A stretch of DNA of 64,000 nucleotides from Streptomyces dysideae (GTDB taxonomy: Bacteria; Actinomycetota; Actinomycetes; Streptomycetales; Streptomycetaceae), in NCBI RefSeq assembly GCF_001514305.1, contig NZ_KQ949077.1, positions 343,109 through 407,108 of the forward strand, read 5' to 3'. Both the position numbers and the translations under genes were made by a program. Shown here piece after piece: positions 43,001-53,400 of the stretch (its first letter is position 1; every line of letters begins with the position of its first letter). Under the pieces are notes generated by a model, which saw only the letters and a program-made list of their open reading frames with translations, did no database searches and was not told the DNA's origin.

Positions 43001-44532
43001 CACGCCTCGCCTCCCATCAGGTCCACTGCCCTCTCCCCGACCATGAGCACTCCGATCATCGGGTTCACTGCGGTCATCGTCGGGAAGACGGAGGCGTCCG
43101 CGATGCGGATGCCGTCCAGACCTCGGATCCTCAACTGCGGGTCCACTACTGCCATTTCGTCATCGGCGGCGCCCATACGGCAGGTACCGGCCGGGTGGTA
43201 CACGGTGTGCGCGACCTTGCGCGCGTACTCGCTCAGCTCCTCGTCTGAGGTGACGTCCGGGCCGGGGCACACCTCGCGCTTGAGCCAGCCGGCCAGCGGC
43301 TCGGTCCTGGCGATCTCGCGGGCGATCCTGATCCCGTCGACGAGGGTGCGGCCGTCGTAGTCGTCCTCGTCGGTGAAGTAGCGGAAGTCCAGGGCCGGTT
43401 TGACGGATGGATCGGCGCTGGTCAGGTAGAGGCGGCCGCGGCTCTTCGGCTTGGGGATGTTCGGGGTCATCGAGACGCCGAACTCCGGCCGCTCATAGCC
43501 CAGTCGCTCCGGGTTGTCCGTGAACGGGACCTGGTAGAAGTGGAACATCAGGTCCGGGCCCGCGTGTTCGGCGTCTCGGCGCACGAACAGGCCCGCGTCG
43601 GAGTCCATCGCCGAGTTCTCGGGGATCGGGCCGTGCGTCTCCCAGACGATCACCGACTCGGGGTGGTCCAGCAGGTTCTCGCCGACGCCCGGCAGGTCGA
43701 GCGCGACCGGGAGGCCGAGCGCCGCCAGGTCGGCCTCGGGGCCGATGCCGGAGTGCAGGAGCAGCCGGGGCGAGTCGACGGCGCCGGCGCAGAGGACGAC
43801 CTCGCGGCGGGCGCGGATCAGGAGTTCCGTGCCGTCCTTCGTGCGGACGTGCACGCCCTCCGCGCGCGTGCCGTTCAGCTCCAGCCGGTACGCCCAGGTC
43901 TCCAGCAGGATGGTGAGGTTCTCGCGCTCGTCCATCACCGGGTGCAGATACGCCACCGACGCGGACGACCGCTTGTTGTTCTCGGGGTGGTAGGCGAGGT
44001 CGAAGAAGCCGACGCCCTCGCTGAACGGCTGCTTGTTGAAGCCCTCGACGCGGGGGACGTCCAGGGCGGTCTGGGCCGCGTCGACGAAGTCACGGGCGAT
44101 GGCGTTCCGGTCCTTCTCGTCGACCGGGACGATGTTGTTGCGGAGCCGGGCGTAGTACGCCTCCATCGGCACCGCGCCCCAGCCGTCGGCGCCGGCCGCC
44201 TCCCACTCGTCCCAGTCGGACGGCAGCGGCTTGAAGGCGATCAGGGTGTTGTGCGAGGAGCAGCCGCCCAGGACGCGGGCGCGGCTGTGCCGGATGTGGG
44301 AGTTGCCGCGGGGCTGCTCGGTGGTCGGGTAGTCGTAGTCCAGCTCGCCGCCGAGCAGACCCGTCCAGCGGCGCAGGGTCAGCACGTCGTCGCGGCCCAC
44401 GTCGCTGGGGCCGCCCTCGATGACGGCGACGGTGACGTCGGGGTTCTCGGTGAGGCGGGAGGCGATGACGGAGCCTGCCGTGCCGCCGCCGACGACGACG
44501 TAGTCGTACTCGTGGGGGGTGTTCTCGGACAT
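43000..44532 (-). CDS. betA: GMC oxidoreductase, choline dehydrogenase-like
   Basis: A 510-residue flavoenzyme. It has [20 protein letters not shown] (FAD), [37 protein letters not shown] and the active-site His region [15 protein letters not shown]. The GMC family oxidises many alcohols, but its place between a betaine-aldehyde dehydrogenase and a betaine transporter indicates choline oxidation to betaine aldehyde. The spacing to betB is 50 bases. Confidence 0.92.
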   Translation of the reverse strand: MSENTPHEYDYVVVGGGTAGSVIASRLTENPDVTVAVIEGGPSDVGRDDVLTLRRWTGLLGGELDYDYPTTEQPRGNSHIRHSRARVLGGCSSHNTLIAFKPLPSDWDEWEAAGADGWGAVPMEAYYARLRNNIVPVDEKDRNAIARDFVDAAQTALDVPRVEGFNKQPFSEGVGFFDLAYHPENNKRSSASVAYLHPVMDERENLTILLETWAYRLELNGTRAEGVHVRTKDGTELLIRARREVVLCAGAVDSPRLLLHSGIGPEADLAALGLPVALDLPGVGENLLDHPESVIVWETHGPIPENSAMDSDAGLFVRRDAEHAGPDLMFHFYQVPFTDNPERLGYERPEFGVSMTPNIPKPKSRGRLYLTSADPSVKPALDFRYFTDEDDYDGRTLVDGIRIAREIARTEPLAGWLKREVCPGPDVTSDEELSEYARKVAHTVYHPAGTCRMGAADDEMAVVDPQLRIRGLDGIRIADASVFPTMTAVNPMIGVLMVGERAVDLMGGEA

Positions 44533-44582
44533 GGGGGTGGTACTCCAGAAGGGGTGATCGGGCATGACGTACGGGACGGGCG

Positions 44583-46118
44583 TCAGCCCGCGAACCAGCG
44601 CACCGGCTTCGGCGCGAGGTTCTGGTAGACGTGCTTGGTCTCGCGGTACTCGGCGAGTCCGGCGGGGCCGAGTTCGCGGCCCACTCCGCTCTTGCCGAAT
44701 CCGCCCCACTCCGCCTGCGGAAGGTAGGGGTGGAAGTCGTTGATCCAGACGGTGCCGTGCCGCAGGCGGCCGGCGACGCGCCGTGCGCGGCCCGCGTCGG
44801 CGGTCCAGACGGCGCCCGCGAGGCCGTACTCGGTGTCGTTGGCGAGCGCCACCGCCTCGTCCTCGGTGCGGAAGGTCTCGACGGTGAGGACCGGGCCGAA
44901 GACCTCCTCGCGGACGACCTTCATCTCGCGGTGGCAGCGGTCGAGGACGGTCGGCTCGTAGAAGTAGCCGCTCTCCGGCCGCTCCGGTGCCGGCTCGGGG
45001 CGCCTGCCGCCGGAGCGCAGCACCGCCCCCTCGGCGAGCGCCGACTCGACGTACGCCTCGACCTTGGCGCGCTGTTGCTCGGAGACGAGCGGCCCGCACT
45101 CGACGCCGGTCTCGGTGCCGCGCCCGAGGCGGATCCGGCCTGCCCGGCGCGCGAGTTCGGCGACGAAGCGGTCCCGGACCGACTCCTCGATGATGAGGCG
45201 GCCGCCCGCTGAGCAGACCTGGCCACTGTGGATGAAGGCGGCGTTGAGGGCCTGGTCGACGGCGGTGTCGAAGGCCTCGTCGGTGGCGCAGGCGTCGGCG
45301 AAGACGACGTTGGGGTTCTTGCCGCCGAGTTCGAGGGCGACCTTCTTGACGCCGGGCGCGGCGGCCTGGGCCACCTTCGTGCCGCTGATCAGGCCGCCGG
45401 TGAAGGAGACGAGGTCGACGTCGGGGTGCTCGGCGAGACGGGCGCCGACGGAGTGGCCGGGGCCGGTGACGATGTTGGCGACGCCGGTCGGGAGGCCCGC
45501 CTCGACGAGCAGGTCGATCAGGGCGATGGTCGTCAGCGGGGTGATCTCGCTCGGCTTGACGACGAAGGTGTTCCCGGCGGCGAGCGCGGGGGCGATCTTC
45601 CAGCTGGCCTGGAGGAGGGGGTAGTTCCAGGGCGTGATCAGTGCGCAGACGCCGACCGGCTCGTGCACGACGACGCTGTGGATGTCGGGCGAACCGGCGT
45701 CGACGACCCGGCCCGGGGCCTCGCCGGCGACGAGGTCGGCGAAGTAGCTGAAGGCGTCGGCGACGCAGTCGATGTCGACGCGGCCCTCTTCGAGGGTCTT
45801 GCCGGCGTCGCGGCTCTCGAGGAGGCCGAGCTGCTCGCGGTCGCGCACCAGGAGGTCGGCGACGCGGCGCAGCAGGGCGGCGCGCTCGGCGACGGGGGTG
45901 CGGGGCCAGTCGCCCTGACCGCCGTCGAAGGCCTGGCGGGCGGCGGCGACCGCCAGGTCGGTGTCCTTCTCGTCACCCTCGGCGACGACGGCGAGCGGGG
46001 TGGCGTCGGCGGGGTCGAGGATCTCGCGCGTGGCGCCGGAGACGGCCTCGCGCCACTCGCCGCCCGCGTGGATCGTCTGCTGCGTCTGCCGTGCCTGCCG
46101 TGCGTACGTTCCGGCCAT
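44583..46118 (-). CDS. betB: Betaine-aldehyde dehydrogenase
   Basis: A 511-residue NAD(P)-dependent aldehyde dehydrogenase. Motifs: ITPWNYPLLQASWKIAPALAAGNTFVVKPSE, the general-base Glu in VALELGGKNPNVVFADA, the nucleophile Cys in FIHSGQVCSAGGRLI, and EEVFGPVLTVE. It turns betaine aldehyde into glycine betaine, an osmoprotectant. First gene of the minus-strand operon betB-betA-ATPase-permease-binding protein. The 215-base gap upstream holds its promoter; no BetI-type repressor gene is adjacent. Confidence 0.92.
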   Translation of the reverse strand: MAGTYARQARQTQQTIHAGGEWREAVSGATREILDPADATPLAVVAEGDEKDTDLAVAAARQAFDGGQGDWPRTPVAERAALLRRVADLLVRDREQLGLLESRDAGKTLEEGRVDIDCVADAFSYFADLVAGEAPGRVVDAGSPDIHSVVVHEPVGVCALITPWNYPLLQASWKIAPALAAGNTFVVKPSEITPLTTIALIDLLVEAGLPTGVANIVTGPGHSVGARLAEHPDVDLVSFTGGLISGTKVAQAAAPGVKKVALELGGKNPNVVFADACATDEAFDTAVDQALNAAFIHSGQVCSAGGRLIIEESVRDRFVAELARRAGRIRLGRGTETGVECGPLVSEQQRAKVEAYVESALAEGAVLRSGGRRPEPAPERPESGYFYEPTVLDRCHREMKVVREEVFGPVLTVETFRTEDEAVALANDTEYGLAGAVWTADAGRARRVAGRLRHGTVWINDFHPYLPQAEWGGFGKSGVGRELGPAGLAEYRETKHVYQNLAPKPVRWFAG

Positions 46119-46333
46119 GTTCGGTGTTGCCTTCCGTTCCTGTTCAGTGCCCCTGAGTGACATGTGTGTCACTCCCGGAGGCCGTGTGCGCCTGCCCTTC
46201 GGCTCCCGAAGCATGCGCAATCCATGGCCGAAAGTGCGCTGCATCACTGAACATGCGGGCAAATGGGGCCAACCGTACGCTGAGGAGTGGTCCGCATGTG
46301 GCGGGCACCACGTGCGCACCGCAGAGGTGACGC

Positions 46334-46974
46334 ATGGCCCGGAAGGCGCCGACCAGGACCGCGCTGATCTGCGCGGCGACGGGCGCGGCCCTGCTCCTCG
46401 CGCCGGGACTCGCTCCGTCGTCCGCCGCGACGGATGACGGCGACGACCTGAGGCGGGGGAACTGGCCGGGCAGGCGAAGGACCACCTCCTCGACGCCGAG
46501 TCCCTCCGGATGAAGCTGACGGACCGGAGCGCCGCCACGAGGACCAGCAGGACCCAGCCGACGTCGATGGACCTGGCCCTGGACCGGGACGGGAACTGCG
46601 TCGGCACGATGGAGATGGGCTCGGACGGCGGCAGCGTCGAGATCGTCAAGCGGGGCGAAGAGGTGTGGATGAAGCCGGACACCGCGTTCTGGAAGGCACA
46701 GGTGCCCGGCGGCGAGGGCGACGAGGTGGCCGAGCTCTTCAAGAACCGCTACATCCACGGCCACGGGCACTCAGAAGCCGGCCGGTGCGACGCCGCCGCA
46801 CGGGACTTCACCGTCGTACGCCTGGAGACGCACGCCACCCTCACCGAGGCGCAGGCGATGTACCGGGCCTGCGGATACACGGAGATCCCCCGCCACGACG
46901 ACAACGTCCACGCCGCCCACTGGTTCGGGAAGCGGCTGCCGGACAGCACGGCCGCCGGGCGATCAAGGCGATGA
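46334..46974 (+). pseudogene. Chimeric pseudogene: frameshifted lipoprotein-like gene joined to a GNAT acetyltransferase tail
   Basis: ATG 46334, with AGAGGTG upstream, opens an export signal (TALICAATGAALLLAPGLAPSSAA). The frame is lost near a G5 run at 46455-46459. In the next frame the protein continues as ELAGQAKDHLLDAESLRMKLTDRS through FWKAQVPGGEG to LFKNRYIHG, typical of Streptomyces LppX-like lipoproteins. At about 46760 it switches without a frame break to VVRLETHATLTEAQAMYRACGYTEIP and HWFGKRLP, the unmistakable C-terminus of a GNAT acetyltransferase. The join implies a deletion fusing two genes. Confidence 0.75.
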
Positions 46975-47014
46975 ACTCCCCTACTGAGCAGGCACCTTGA
47001 GTCACAATGGTGGC

Positions 47015-47380
47015 GTGTCCACCACCTTGGAAGAAGAGTTCGACGACGGCACGCCCGTGAGGTTCGTCCTCGCCCCCGGGTCCGCGCGGGGCGGCGGCGA
47101 CCTCCCCGAGGGCATGGGCAGAGCCGTCCCCGTCGCCACCGGCGGCCGGGCCGTGGCCAACCTCGCGACCGGCGCGCTGCGCGGGGCCCTCAAGCCGCTC
47201 GGGCCGCTCCTGCAGGAGGTGCACGACGCCGTCAAGGACGTACCGGAGCCGCCCGCCGAGCTCAGCGTGACCTTCGGCGTGCAGGTCGGGCAGGACCTCA
47301 AGCTCGGGATCGTCGGCGGGAACGGGCAGGCGCATCTCACCGTCACCGCCACCTGGAAGCCGGCACCCGGCGCGGAGTGA
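47015..47380 (+). CDS. Trypsin-co-occurring domain 1 (Trypco1, CU044_2847-like) protein
   Basis: A 121-residue small protein. The opening EEFDDGTPVRFVLAP and the later ELSVTFGVQVGQDLKLGIVGGNGQAHLTVTATW are the family's beta-rich signature; the central segment is amphipathic helix. Such proteins are encoded beside trypsin-like proteases in actinobacterial conflict systems and are thought to act as cleavable adaptors or regulators. GTG 47015 lies 6 bases after a CACAAT element, so it may be leaderless. It is the first gene of a four-gene operon, overlapping or nearly touching the protease gene. Confidence 0.82.
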   Translation: MSTTLEEEFDDGTPVRFVLAPGSARGGGDLPEGMGRAVPVATGGRAVANLATGALRGALKPLGPLLQEVHDAVKDVPEPPAELSVTFGVQVGQDLKLGIVGGNGQAHLTVTATWKPAPGAE

Positions 47381-47382
47381 CC

Positions 47383-49530
47383 ATGGGCTGGTTCAGGGAG
47401 ATCGGGGCGGCACCCGGCGACGCGGCCCGGCCGAGCGCCGCTTCCGTGCGCCGGACGGCCGACGGCACGACGGCGGGCGCCGCGGTCGTGCTCGGCGCCG
47501 ACGCGGTGCTGACCTGCGCGCATGTCGTCAACGACGCCCTGGGCAGAGAGCTGTTCGAGCCCCGGCCGCCGGGCTGGGAAGAGCTGTTCGTCGAGGTGAA
47601 GGGGGTGCGGAGGACCGAGCGGTTCCCCGCGCGGGTGGCGCACTGGATCGCCCCGCGCGGCCGCGACGGCGGGCCCGTGCGGGACGGCGACATGGAGTGG
47701 CTCGGGGATCTCGCGGTACTGCGCATCGACGCTCCGCCGCGCGCCGTGCCCGCGCCCGCCCCCTGTACGGCCATGGTGCCCGGCCGGCAGGTGCGTGCCT
47801 GGCACGGCAGCGGGCACGGCTCGACCTTCGCCGACATGCGGGTCGCCGCCCTGGACGACGGCATCGGCTATCTCGACGGCAAGAGCACGGGCATGGCGGT
47901 CGGCCACGGCTACAGCGGCGGCCCGCTGTGGTCCGAGGAGGACGGCGCCGTGGTGGGACTCCTCGCCGGGCACTTCATGCCGGAGTGCGGTGTCCAGGCG
48001 AGCCCGCAGGACATGATCCGGCGCAGCCTGGCCATCCCCTGGCAGCGGATCGAGGACGAACTGCGGCCCCTGGGGCTGCTGGACGACGTGGACGCCGGTG
48101 CCCGGCAGGCCCACGACCCCGACGATCCCGCCTTCCTCAAACTCGTGGAGACGATCCGGTACGCCCTGCCGACGTCGTCGTACACGTTCGGCGACACCGC
48201 CCGCCAGCTGGCGCTCGCCTGCGGCGTCGAGCCGGGCAGTGCCGTGGCCCCGCCCACCGTCGAGGAGTTCGCGGCCTTCCTGGTCCGCCATCCGCGGGCC
48301 GTGGGGGCGCTCACTCAGATCCTGCGGTCCAAGGACCCGGCGGCCGCCAGCCACGTACTGGCGGCCGGACAGTGCTTCGACACCCAGCTGCTGCTCTCGC
48401 CGCGCGAACACCGCGAGCTGCACCAGCTGCTGCGCCAGGTCGACCGGCCGGTGCTCGCCCGGCTCCCCGAGGTGATGCGGGAGGCCGCCAAACGGGTCGC
48501 CGTGCCGTCCGACGCGGACACCCTGGACGCCCGGCTGGACAGCCTGGAGCGGCTCGCCGGTGACGGCCACTCCGACGACGGCGGGCCCCGGGTGCCGGCG
48601 CTGCTGCGGGTCGTCGAGTACGTCGCCGTACTGTGCCCGGCGCCCCGCAAGGGGGTGCTGCGGCTGTGGTCGGACGGGGTGGCGGTGCGGCTCGGCATCC
48701 CGGCCGCGGCGCTGCGGGAGCGGCGCTCGGACGCCGAGGACTGGTCCCGTCTGCTGCGCGGCACGACCCGGCGGGTGCGCGTCCTGGTCCAGGTGACCCG
48801 GGCCGGGACGGAACGGCACCGGCTGCGCATCTGGTGCGACGAGGGCACCGGGCCCCGGCAGGTGTCGGCCGACAGCTCCGCCGCGTACTCGGCGTCCGAG
48901 GCGGCGCGTGAACTGCTGCGCGTACTGGAGTCCCTCACGCCGGCGGCCGAGGACGGCGGGCGGCCGCTGGTGGAGGTGCTCGTGGACCGCGACCACCTGA
49001 ACCTGCCGGTCGACGAATGGGCGGCCCAGGCGCCCGGCGAGATCGTGCCGGGCGTGCTCGGCGTGGAGTTCCCGCTGGTCGTGCGCTGCCCGGAACTCCA
49101 GCGCCGGCACGAGCGTTACCTCCCCGACTGGCGGGAACGGTGGCGGCAGCTCGACTCCGGGGAGACGCTGGTCGTGTCGGACCCGGCCCAGGACCCGCAC
49201 CAGATCTACTACGAACTGATGGGCAGGCTCGACACGGTCCGGGTGTCCGTCGACGTGCCGCCGGGGCCGCGCGACGCGATCGTTCAGATCTGTCTCGCCG
49301 TGGGCATACCGGTGGTGGTGTGGGACCGCGGCCGGGACACGCCCTCGCACGCCGCCAAGCACATGGCGGAGCTCGCCACCCGTGAACTGCCCGACGGGGT
49401 GCGGGTCTACCGGGCCAACGCCCGGGGCACCCGCGCTCCCGAGTTCCCCGGCCGCCCGGTCCTCGCCTGGGCGGACGCCGACCGCACCGTGCCCCGACTG
49501 CATCTGACCGAACCACAGGAGAGCGCATGA
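47383..49530 (+). CDS. Trypsin-like protease fused to VMAP C-terminal region
   Basis: A 715-residue protein. Residues 1-215 are a trypsin fold with the full triad: His47 (TCAHVVND), Asp109 (WLGDLAVLRI) and Ser178 (GHGYSGGPLW). The middle has an alpha-helical segment (DPAFLKLVETIRYALPTSSYTF) of the effector-associated type. The C-terminal ~330 residues, with HLNLPVDEWAAQAPGEIVPGVLGVEFPLVVRCPEL and VPVVVWDRGRD, match the vWA-MoxR-associated protein region. No signal peptide, so it acts inside the cell. It would be unleashed or held by the MoxR and vWA partners. The downstream ATG overlaps by four bases. Confidence 0.85.
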   Translation: MGWFREIGAAPGDAARPSAASVRRTADGTTAGAAVVLGADAVLTCAHVVNDALGRELFEPRPPGWEELFVEVKGVRRTERFPARVAHWIAPRGRDGGPVRDGDMEWLGDLAVLRIDAPPRAVPAPAPCTAMVPGRQVRAWHGSGHGSTFADMRVAALDDGIGYLDGKSTGMAVGHGYSGGPLWSEEDGAVVGLLAGHFMPECGVQASPQDMIRRSLAIPWQRIEDELRPLGLLDDVDAGARQAHDPDDPAFLKLVETIRYALPTSSYTFGDTARQLALACGVEPGSAVAPPTVEEFAAFLVRHPRAVGALTQILRSKDPAAASHVLAAGQCFDTQLLLSPREHRELHQLLRQVDRPVLARLPEVMREAAKRVAVPSDADTLDARLDSLERLAGDGHSDDGGPRVPALLRVVEYVAVLCPAPRKGVLRLWSDGVAVRLGIPAAALRERRSDAEDWSRLLRGTTRRVRVLVQVTRAGTERHRLRIWCDEGTGPRQVSADSSAAYSASEAARELLRVLESLTPAAEDGGRPLVEVLVDRDHLNLPVDEWAAQAPGEIVPGVLGVEFPLVVRCPELQRRHERYLPDWRERWRQLDSGETLVVSDPAQDPHQIYYELMGRLDTVRVSVDVPPGPRDAIVQICLAVGIPVVVWDRGRDTPSHAAKHMAELATRELPDGVRVYRANARGTRAPEFPGRPVLAWADADRTVPRLHLTEPQESA

Positions 49531-50477
49531 CCTCCGCTTCCGAGGCCGACTGGCGCCTCTTCCGCGGCGACGGCCTCCCGCGCGCCGTGGCCCTGCCCCC
49601 GGCGCCGCCGTGGCGCCGGTTCAGCCCGACGCCGGACGTCCGCCCCGAACTGCCGTATCTGATCCAGCAGGAGCACGCCGACGTCGTCAACGCCTCGCTG
49701 CATCTGCGCCGTCCGCTGCTGGTCACCGGGCCGGCCGGCACGGGCAAGTCGTCGCTGGCCCGGGCCGTCGCGCACGAGCTGCGGCTGGGCGAGCTGCTGC
49801 GCTGGTCCATCAACAGCCGCTCGACCGTGCGGGAGGCGCTGTACCAGTACGACGCGATCGGCCGCCTGCGGGAGACGACACTCAGCCGCGACCGGGGCGA
49901 ACACGAGCCGTCGATCGGGACGTTCGTCCGGCTCGGCCCGCTGGGCACGGCGCTCGTGCCGTCCGCGACCCCGCGTGCGCTGCTCATCGACGAGATGGAC
50001 AAGGGCGACGTCGACCTGCCCAACGACCTGCTCACCGTCTTCGAGGAGGGCTACTTCGACATCCCCGAACTGACCCGGCTCCCCGAGGACATGGCCGACA
50101 TCGAGGTGCAGACCGCCGACCACCGGGGCACGGTGGCGGTCCATCAGGGGCGCGTGCAGTGCGCCGAGTTCCCGGTCGTCGTCATCACCAGCAACGGCGA
50201 ACGCGAGTTCCCGCCCGCCTTCCTGCGCCGCTGTGTCCGCCTCGCCCTGCCCGTCCCGGACGAAGCCCGGCTGCGCGCCATCGTCACCGCCCACCTGGGC
50301 GAGGACGCGCTGCGCGACGCGGACGACCTGATCGAGGCCTTCCTGCGCCGCCGCGCCCCCGGCGAACTGGCCACGGACCAGCTCCTCAACGCCGTGTTCC
50401 TGCGCACCGGAGGCGTGGACCTCGACGCGGACGGGCTGCTGGACGCCGTACTGCACCAGCTCACCGGCGCGCTGTGA
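49527..50477 (+). CDS. MoxR-type AAA+ ATPase
   Basis: A 316-residue AAA+ protein. Walker A is TGPAGTGKSSLARA with Lys74, Walker B is ALLIDEMDKGDVDLPNDLL with Asp155 and Glu156, sensor 1 is VVVITSNGEREFP, and the arginine finger region is PAFLRRCVRLALPVPDE. The N-terminus WRLFRGDG is short. MoxR ATPases remodel partners that carry vWA domains. It overlaps the protease gene by ATGA and the vWA gene by GTGA, so the three proteins are made in step. Confidence 0.92.
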   Translation: MTSASEADWRLFRGDGLPRAVALPPAPPWRRFSPTPDVRPELPYLIQQEHADVVNASLHLRRPLLVTGPAGTGKSSLARAVAHELRLGELLRWSINSRSTVREALYQYDAIGRLRETTLSRDRGEHEPSIGTFVRLGPLGTALVPSATPRALLIDEMDKGDVDLPNDLLTVFEEGYFDIPELTRLPEDMADIEVQTADHRGTVAVHQGRVQCAEFPVVVITSNGEREFPPAFLRRCVRLALPVPDEARLRAIVTAHLGEDALRDADDLIEAFLRRRAPGELATDQLLNAVFLRTGGVDLDADGLLDAVLHQLTGAL

Positions 50478-53400
50478 CCGAGGCGGGCGGGGGCGGCCGG
50501 CTCGGCGAGCTGCTGCGGGTGCTGGCGGCCTCCGGGCAGGAGCTGGACGCCGACCAGGTGCTCGACGTGCTGTGGCTGGCCCGGCGGATGCCCGGCGGGG
50601 CGGACGCGCCCCTCGCACGCCACGCGCGGCCGACGCCTGCCGTGCCACCGGAACCGCCCACCGCCGAGCCGGGCGAGACGGGCCCGGAGCGCCCCGCGCC
50701 GCCGCCCGGCGCCGACGACCCGGACCTGCCCGACCTGACCGCGCACGCCCTGTACTCGGACGCCCGCCCGGACCCCGAACCCGCGCCGGTTCCCGAGATA
50801 CGGCTGCGGCAGGGACCCGAAGCGGGCAAGGCGCTGCCCGTCCGGATCCCGGAGGACAAGGCGCTCGTCGGCGAGCTCGAACTGGGCCGCGCGCTACGGC
50901 CGTTGCGCCGCCGCCTGGCCAGCCCGCACCGCCTGGAGATCGACGAGGAGCGCACCGCCGCCGAACTCGCCGAGACCCGGCTGCCCGACGTGGTGCAGCG
51001 CCCCGTGCAGGAGCGCTGGCTCCACCTGGTCCTGCTCGTCGACGACGGCCTGTCGATGCTGCTGTGGCACCGCCTCGCCGCCGAACTGCGCACCCTGCTC
51101 GAACGCCTGGGCGCCTTCGCCACCACCCGCGTCCTCGGCCTCGACGCCCGTGACGCGACCGAACCCCGCCTGCGCGCCCGCCCGTTCCGGCCCGACAGCC
51201 CGCCCGTTCCGCTGAGCACCGTGGGCGATCCGTCGGGCCGCACCCTCGTCCTCGTCGTCAGCGACGGCATGGGCGCCGCCTGGCGCAGCGGCGCCCTGCA
51301 CACCCTGCTGACCGCGTGGGCCGCCCGCGGCCCCGCCGCCCTGCTGCACGCCCTGCCGCCCGACCTGTGGGAGAGCTCCGGCATCCATGCGGAACGCTGG
51401 CAGGCCACCACCCGGCGGATCGGCGGCGCCAACACGTCCTGGCAGATCGCCGACCCGGTGCTGCCGCCCGGCCTCGCCTCCTTCGACGGCGTACCGGTGC
51501 CGGTCCTGGCGCCGACGGCCACCGCGCTTCGGGACTGGGCCCACCTGCTCGCCTCGCCCGGCGCCACGGTGGAGCTGCCGCTGCTGGCCCTGCCGAGCGC
51601 GTACGGCACGGCGGCCGTCGCGTCCCGGGGCCCGGACGGCGCCCAGCACTTCCGGGACGCGGCCACCCCGGAGGCGTACCGGCTCGCGGCCCATCTGGCA
51701 GCCGTGTCGCCGCTCACGGTGCCGGTGATGCGGCTCGTCCAGACGGCGGTGCCGTGGCGGGCGCGGACCTCCCATCTCGCGGAGGTCTTCCTCGGCGGTC
51801 TGATGCGGCCGCACGCCGCGCCGGTGCCGGGGCCGCTGCCCGCCAAGCACCAGGTGTTCGACTTCACCGCCGCGTCAAGGGCCGTACTCCTCGACGCCGT
51901 CCCGCAGTCCGAACTCCTCAGGACCAGCCGCACGATCGGGCGCCGCCTGGAACAACTCGCGGGCAACTCCCCCGACTTCCCGGCCTGGCTCGCCCACCCG
52001 GACGGCTCCGCCCGGCTCCCCGGTTCGCACCGGCCGTTCACCAGCGTGGAGCGCAAGCTGCTGTCCCGGTTCGGGGTCTCGTTCGACTCGGGGCTGCACG
52101 GACTCCAGCGGGGCGGCCTGGGCCAGAGCGCCGGCTCGGCGGACGGCTGGGGCCGGCTGACCGCCGACGACCCCCGGTACCTGGGCCCCTACCGGCTGCG
52201 CGTCCGACGGCGCCTGCGCTGGATGGTGGAGTACGACGGCCTCGACGCGGAGAACGGCAGCCGGGCCATGGTGCGGACCCCGCGCCGCGACGTCTCCGCC
52301 GACGGTGCCGAACTGCTCGCGGTGGAGGCCGAGGCGCTGCGCCGGCTGGGCGGACAGTACGCGCCCGCCCTGCTCGGCACCGGGTTCGGGCGCAGGCCGC
52401 CCTGGCTGGCGTCGGCCCCGATCGAGGACGACCACACGTCCCCGGCCCCGCCCCGCCTCGCGGAGCTCTTCAACCAGGCCCACACGACAGGTACGGCCCC
52501 CTTCGACAAGCTCACCGGGCTGCTCGTCGGCTGGCATCTGGCGAGCGCCCTGGCCCTGTGCCATCTGCACGGGATCGTGCCCGCCGACCTCAGCGCCGAG
52601 AACATCTTCGTACTGCGCCGCTCGGTGGTCATCGCCGACCTGTCCGACTGCGCCCTGGACGGCCGGTACGCCGGTGCGGGCCCCGTGCCGGCCCCCGAGG
52701 ACAACGTGCGGGCGCTGGGCGACCTGCTCCAGCTCGTCAGCAGCAAGGCGGGCCTGGAACTGCACTGGCGGGTGCCCGGCCAGCCCGACGGCATGCACCT
52801 GTGGCAGGGCGACACCTGGGCCAGGCTGCGGCACGTCGTCCTGCGCTGCCTCGACCCCGACCCGGCCGTCCGGCCCACGGCGGGCGAGGTCGCGGACGTC
52901 CTGGCCAAGTACGTCGCCCAGTCCCGCGCAGAACGCACCCCCAGCCCGTCGTCCCCGTCCTCGGCCCCGCCGCCGTCCCCGGCCCGCACCCGTCCGTCGG
53001 TGCGCGTACCGCTCGCCCTGCCACCGGCCGCCCCGCCCGCCGACACCGCCGCCCGCCCCCTCCGCCGGCCCCGCTTCACCACCTCCCGCCGGGAGCGCGA
53101 CGCACAGCTGGAACGGCTGCGGACACCACTGCGGCACGCCCGGCGCATCACCCTGGTCGGCGCCTACCACTACGGCGGGCGGGTCTACAACGGGCGGGCC
53201 ACGACGACGATGATGCTCGGCTCACTGCTCGCCGCGGTCCGGGGCGAACCCGTCCTGGCCCTCGACGGAGCCGACGACGAGGGGGCGCTGGACGCGTTCC
53301 TCACCCACCGCAACCCGGCGACCGTCCGTGACCTGGCCAACCTGCCGACCGACCCCACGTACGAGGAGGTCCGCGCCCGCACGACCCGCCTGGCGACGGG

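Noticed and set aside
47002..49503. An 833-codon minus-strand frame opposite the trypsin-VMAP gene
   Set aside because: The plus strand has an intact catalytic triad and tight operon spacing. The opposite frame is His/Arg/Pro-rich with no motif.
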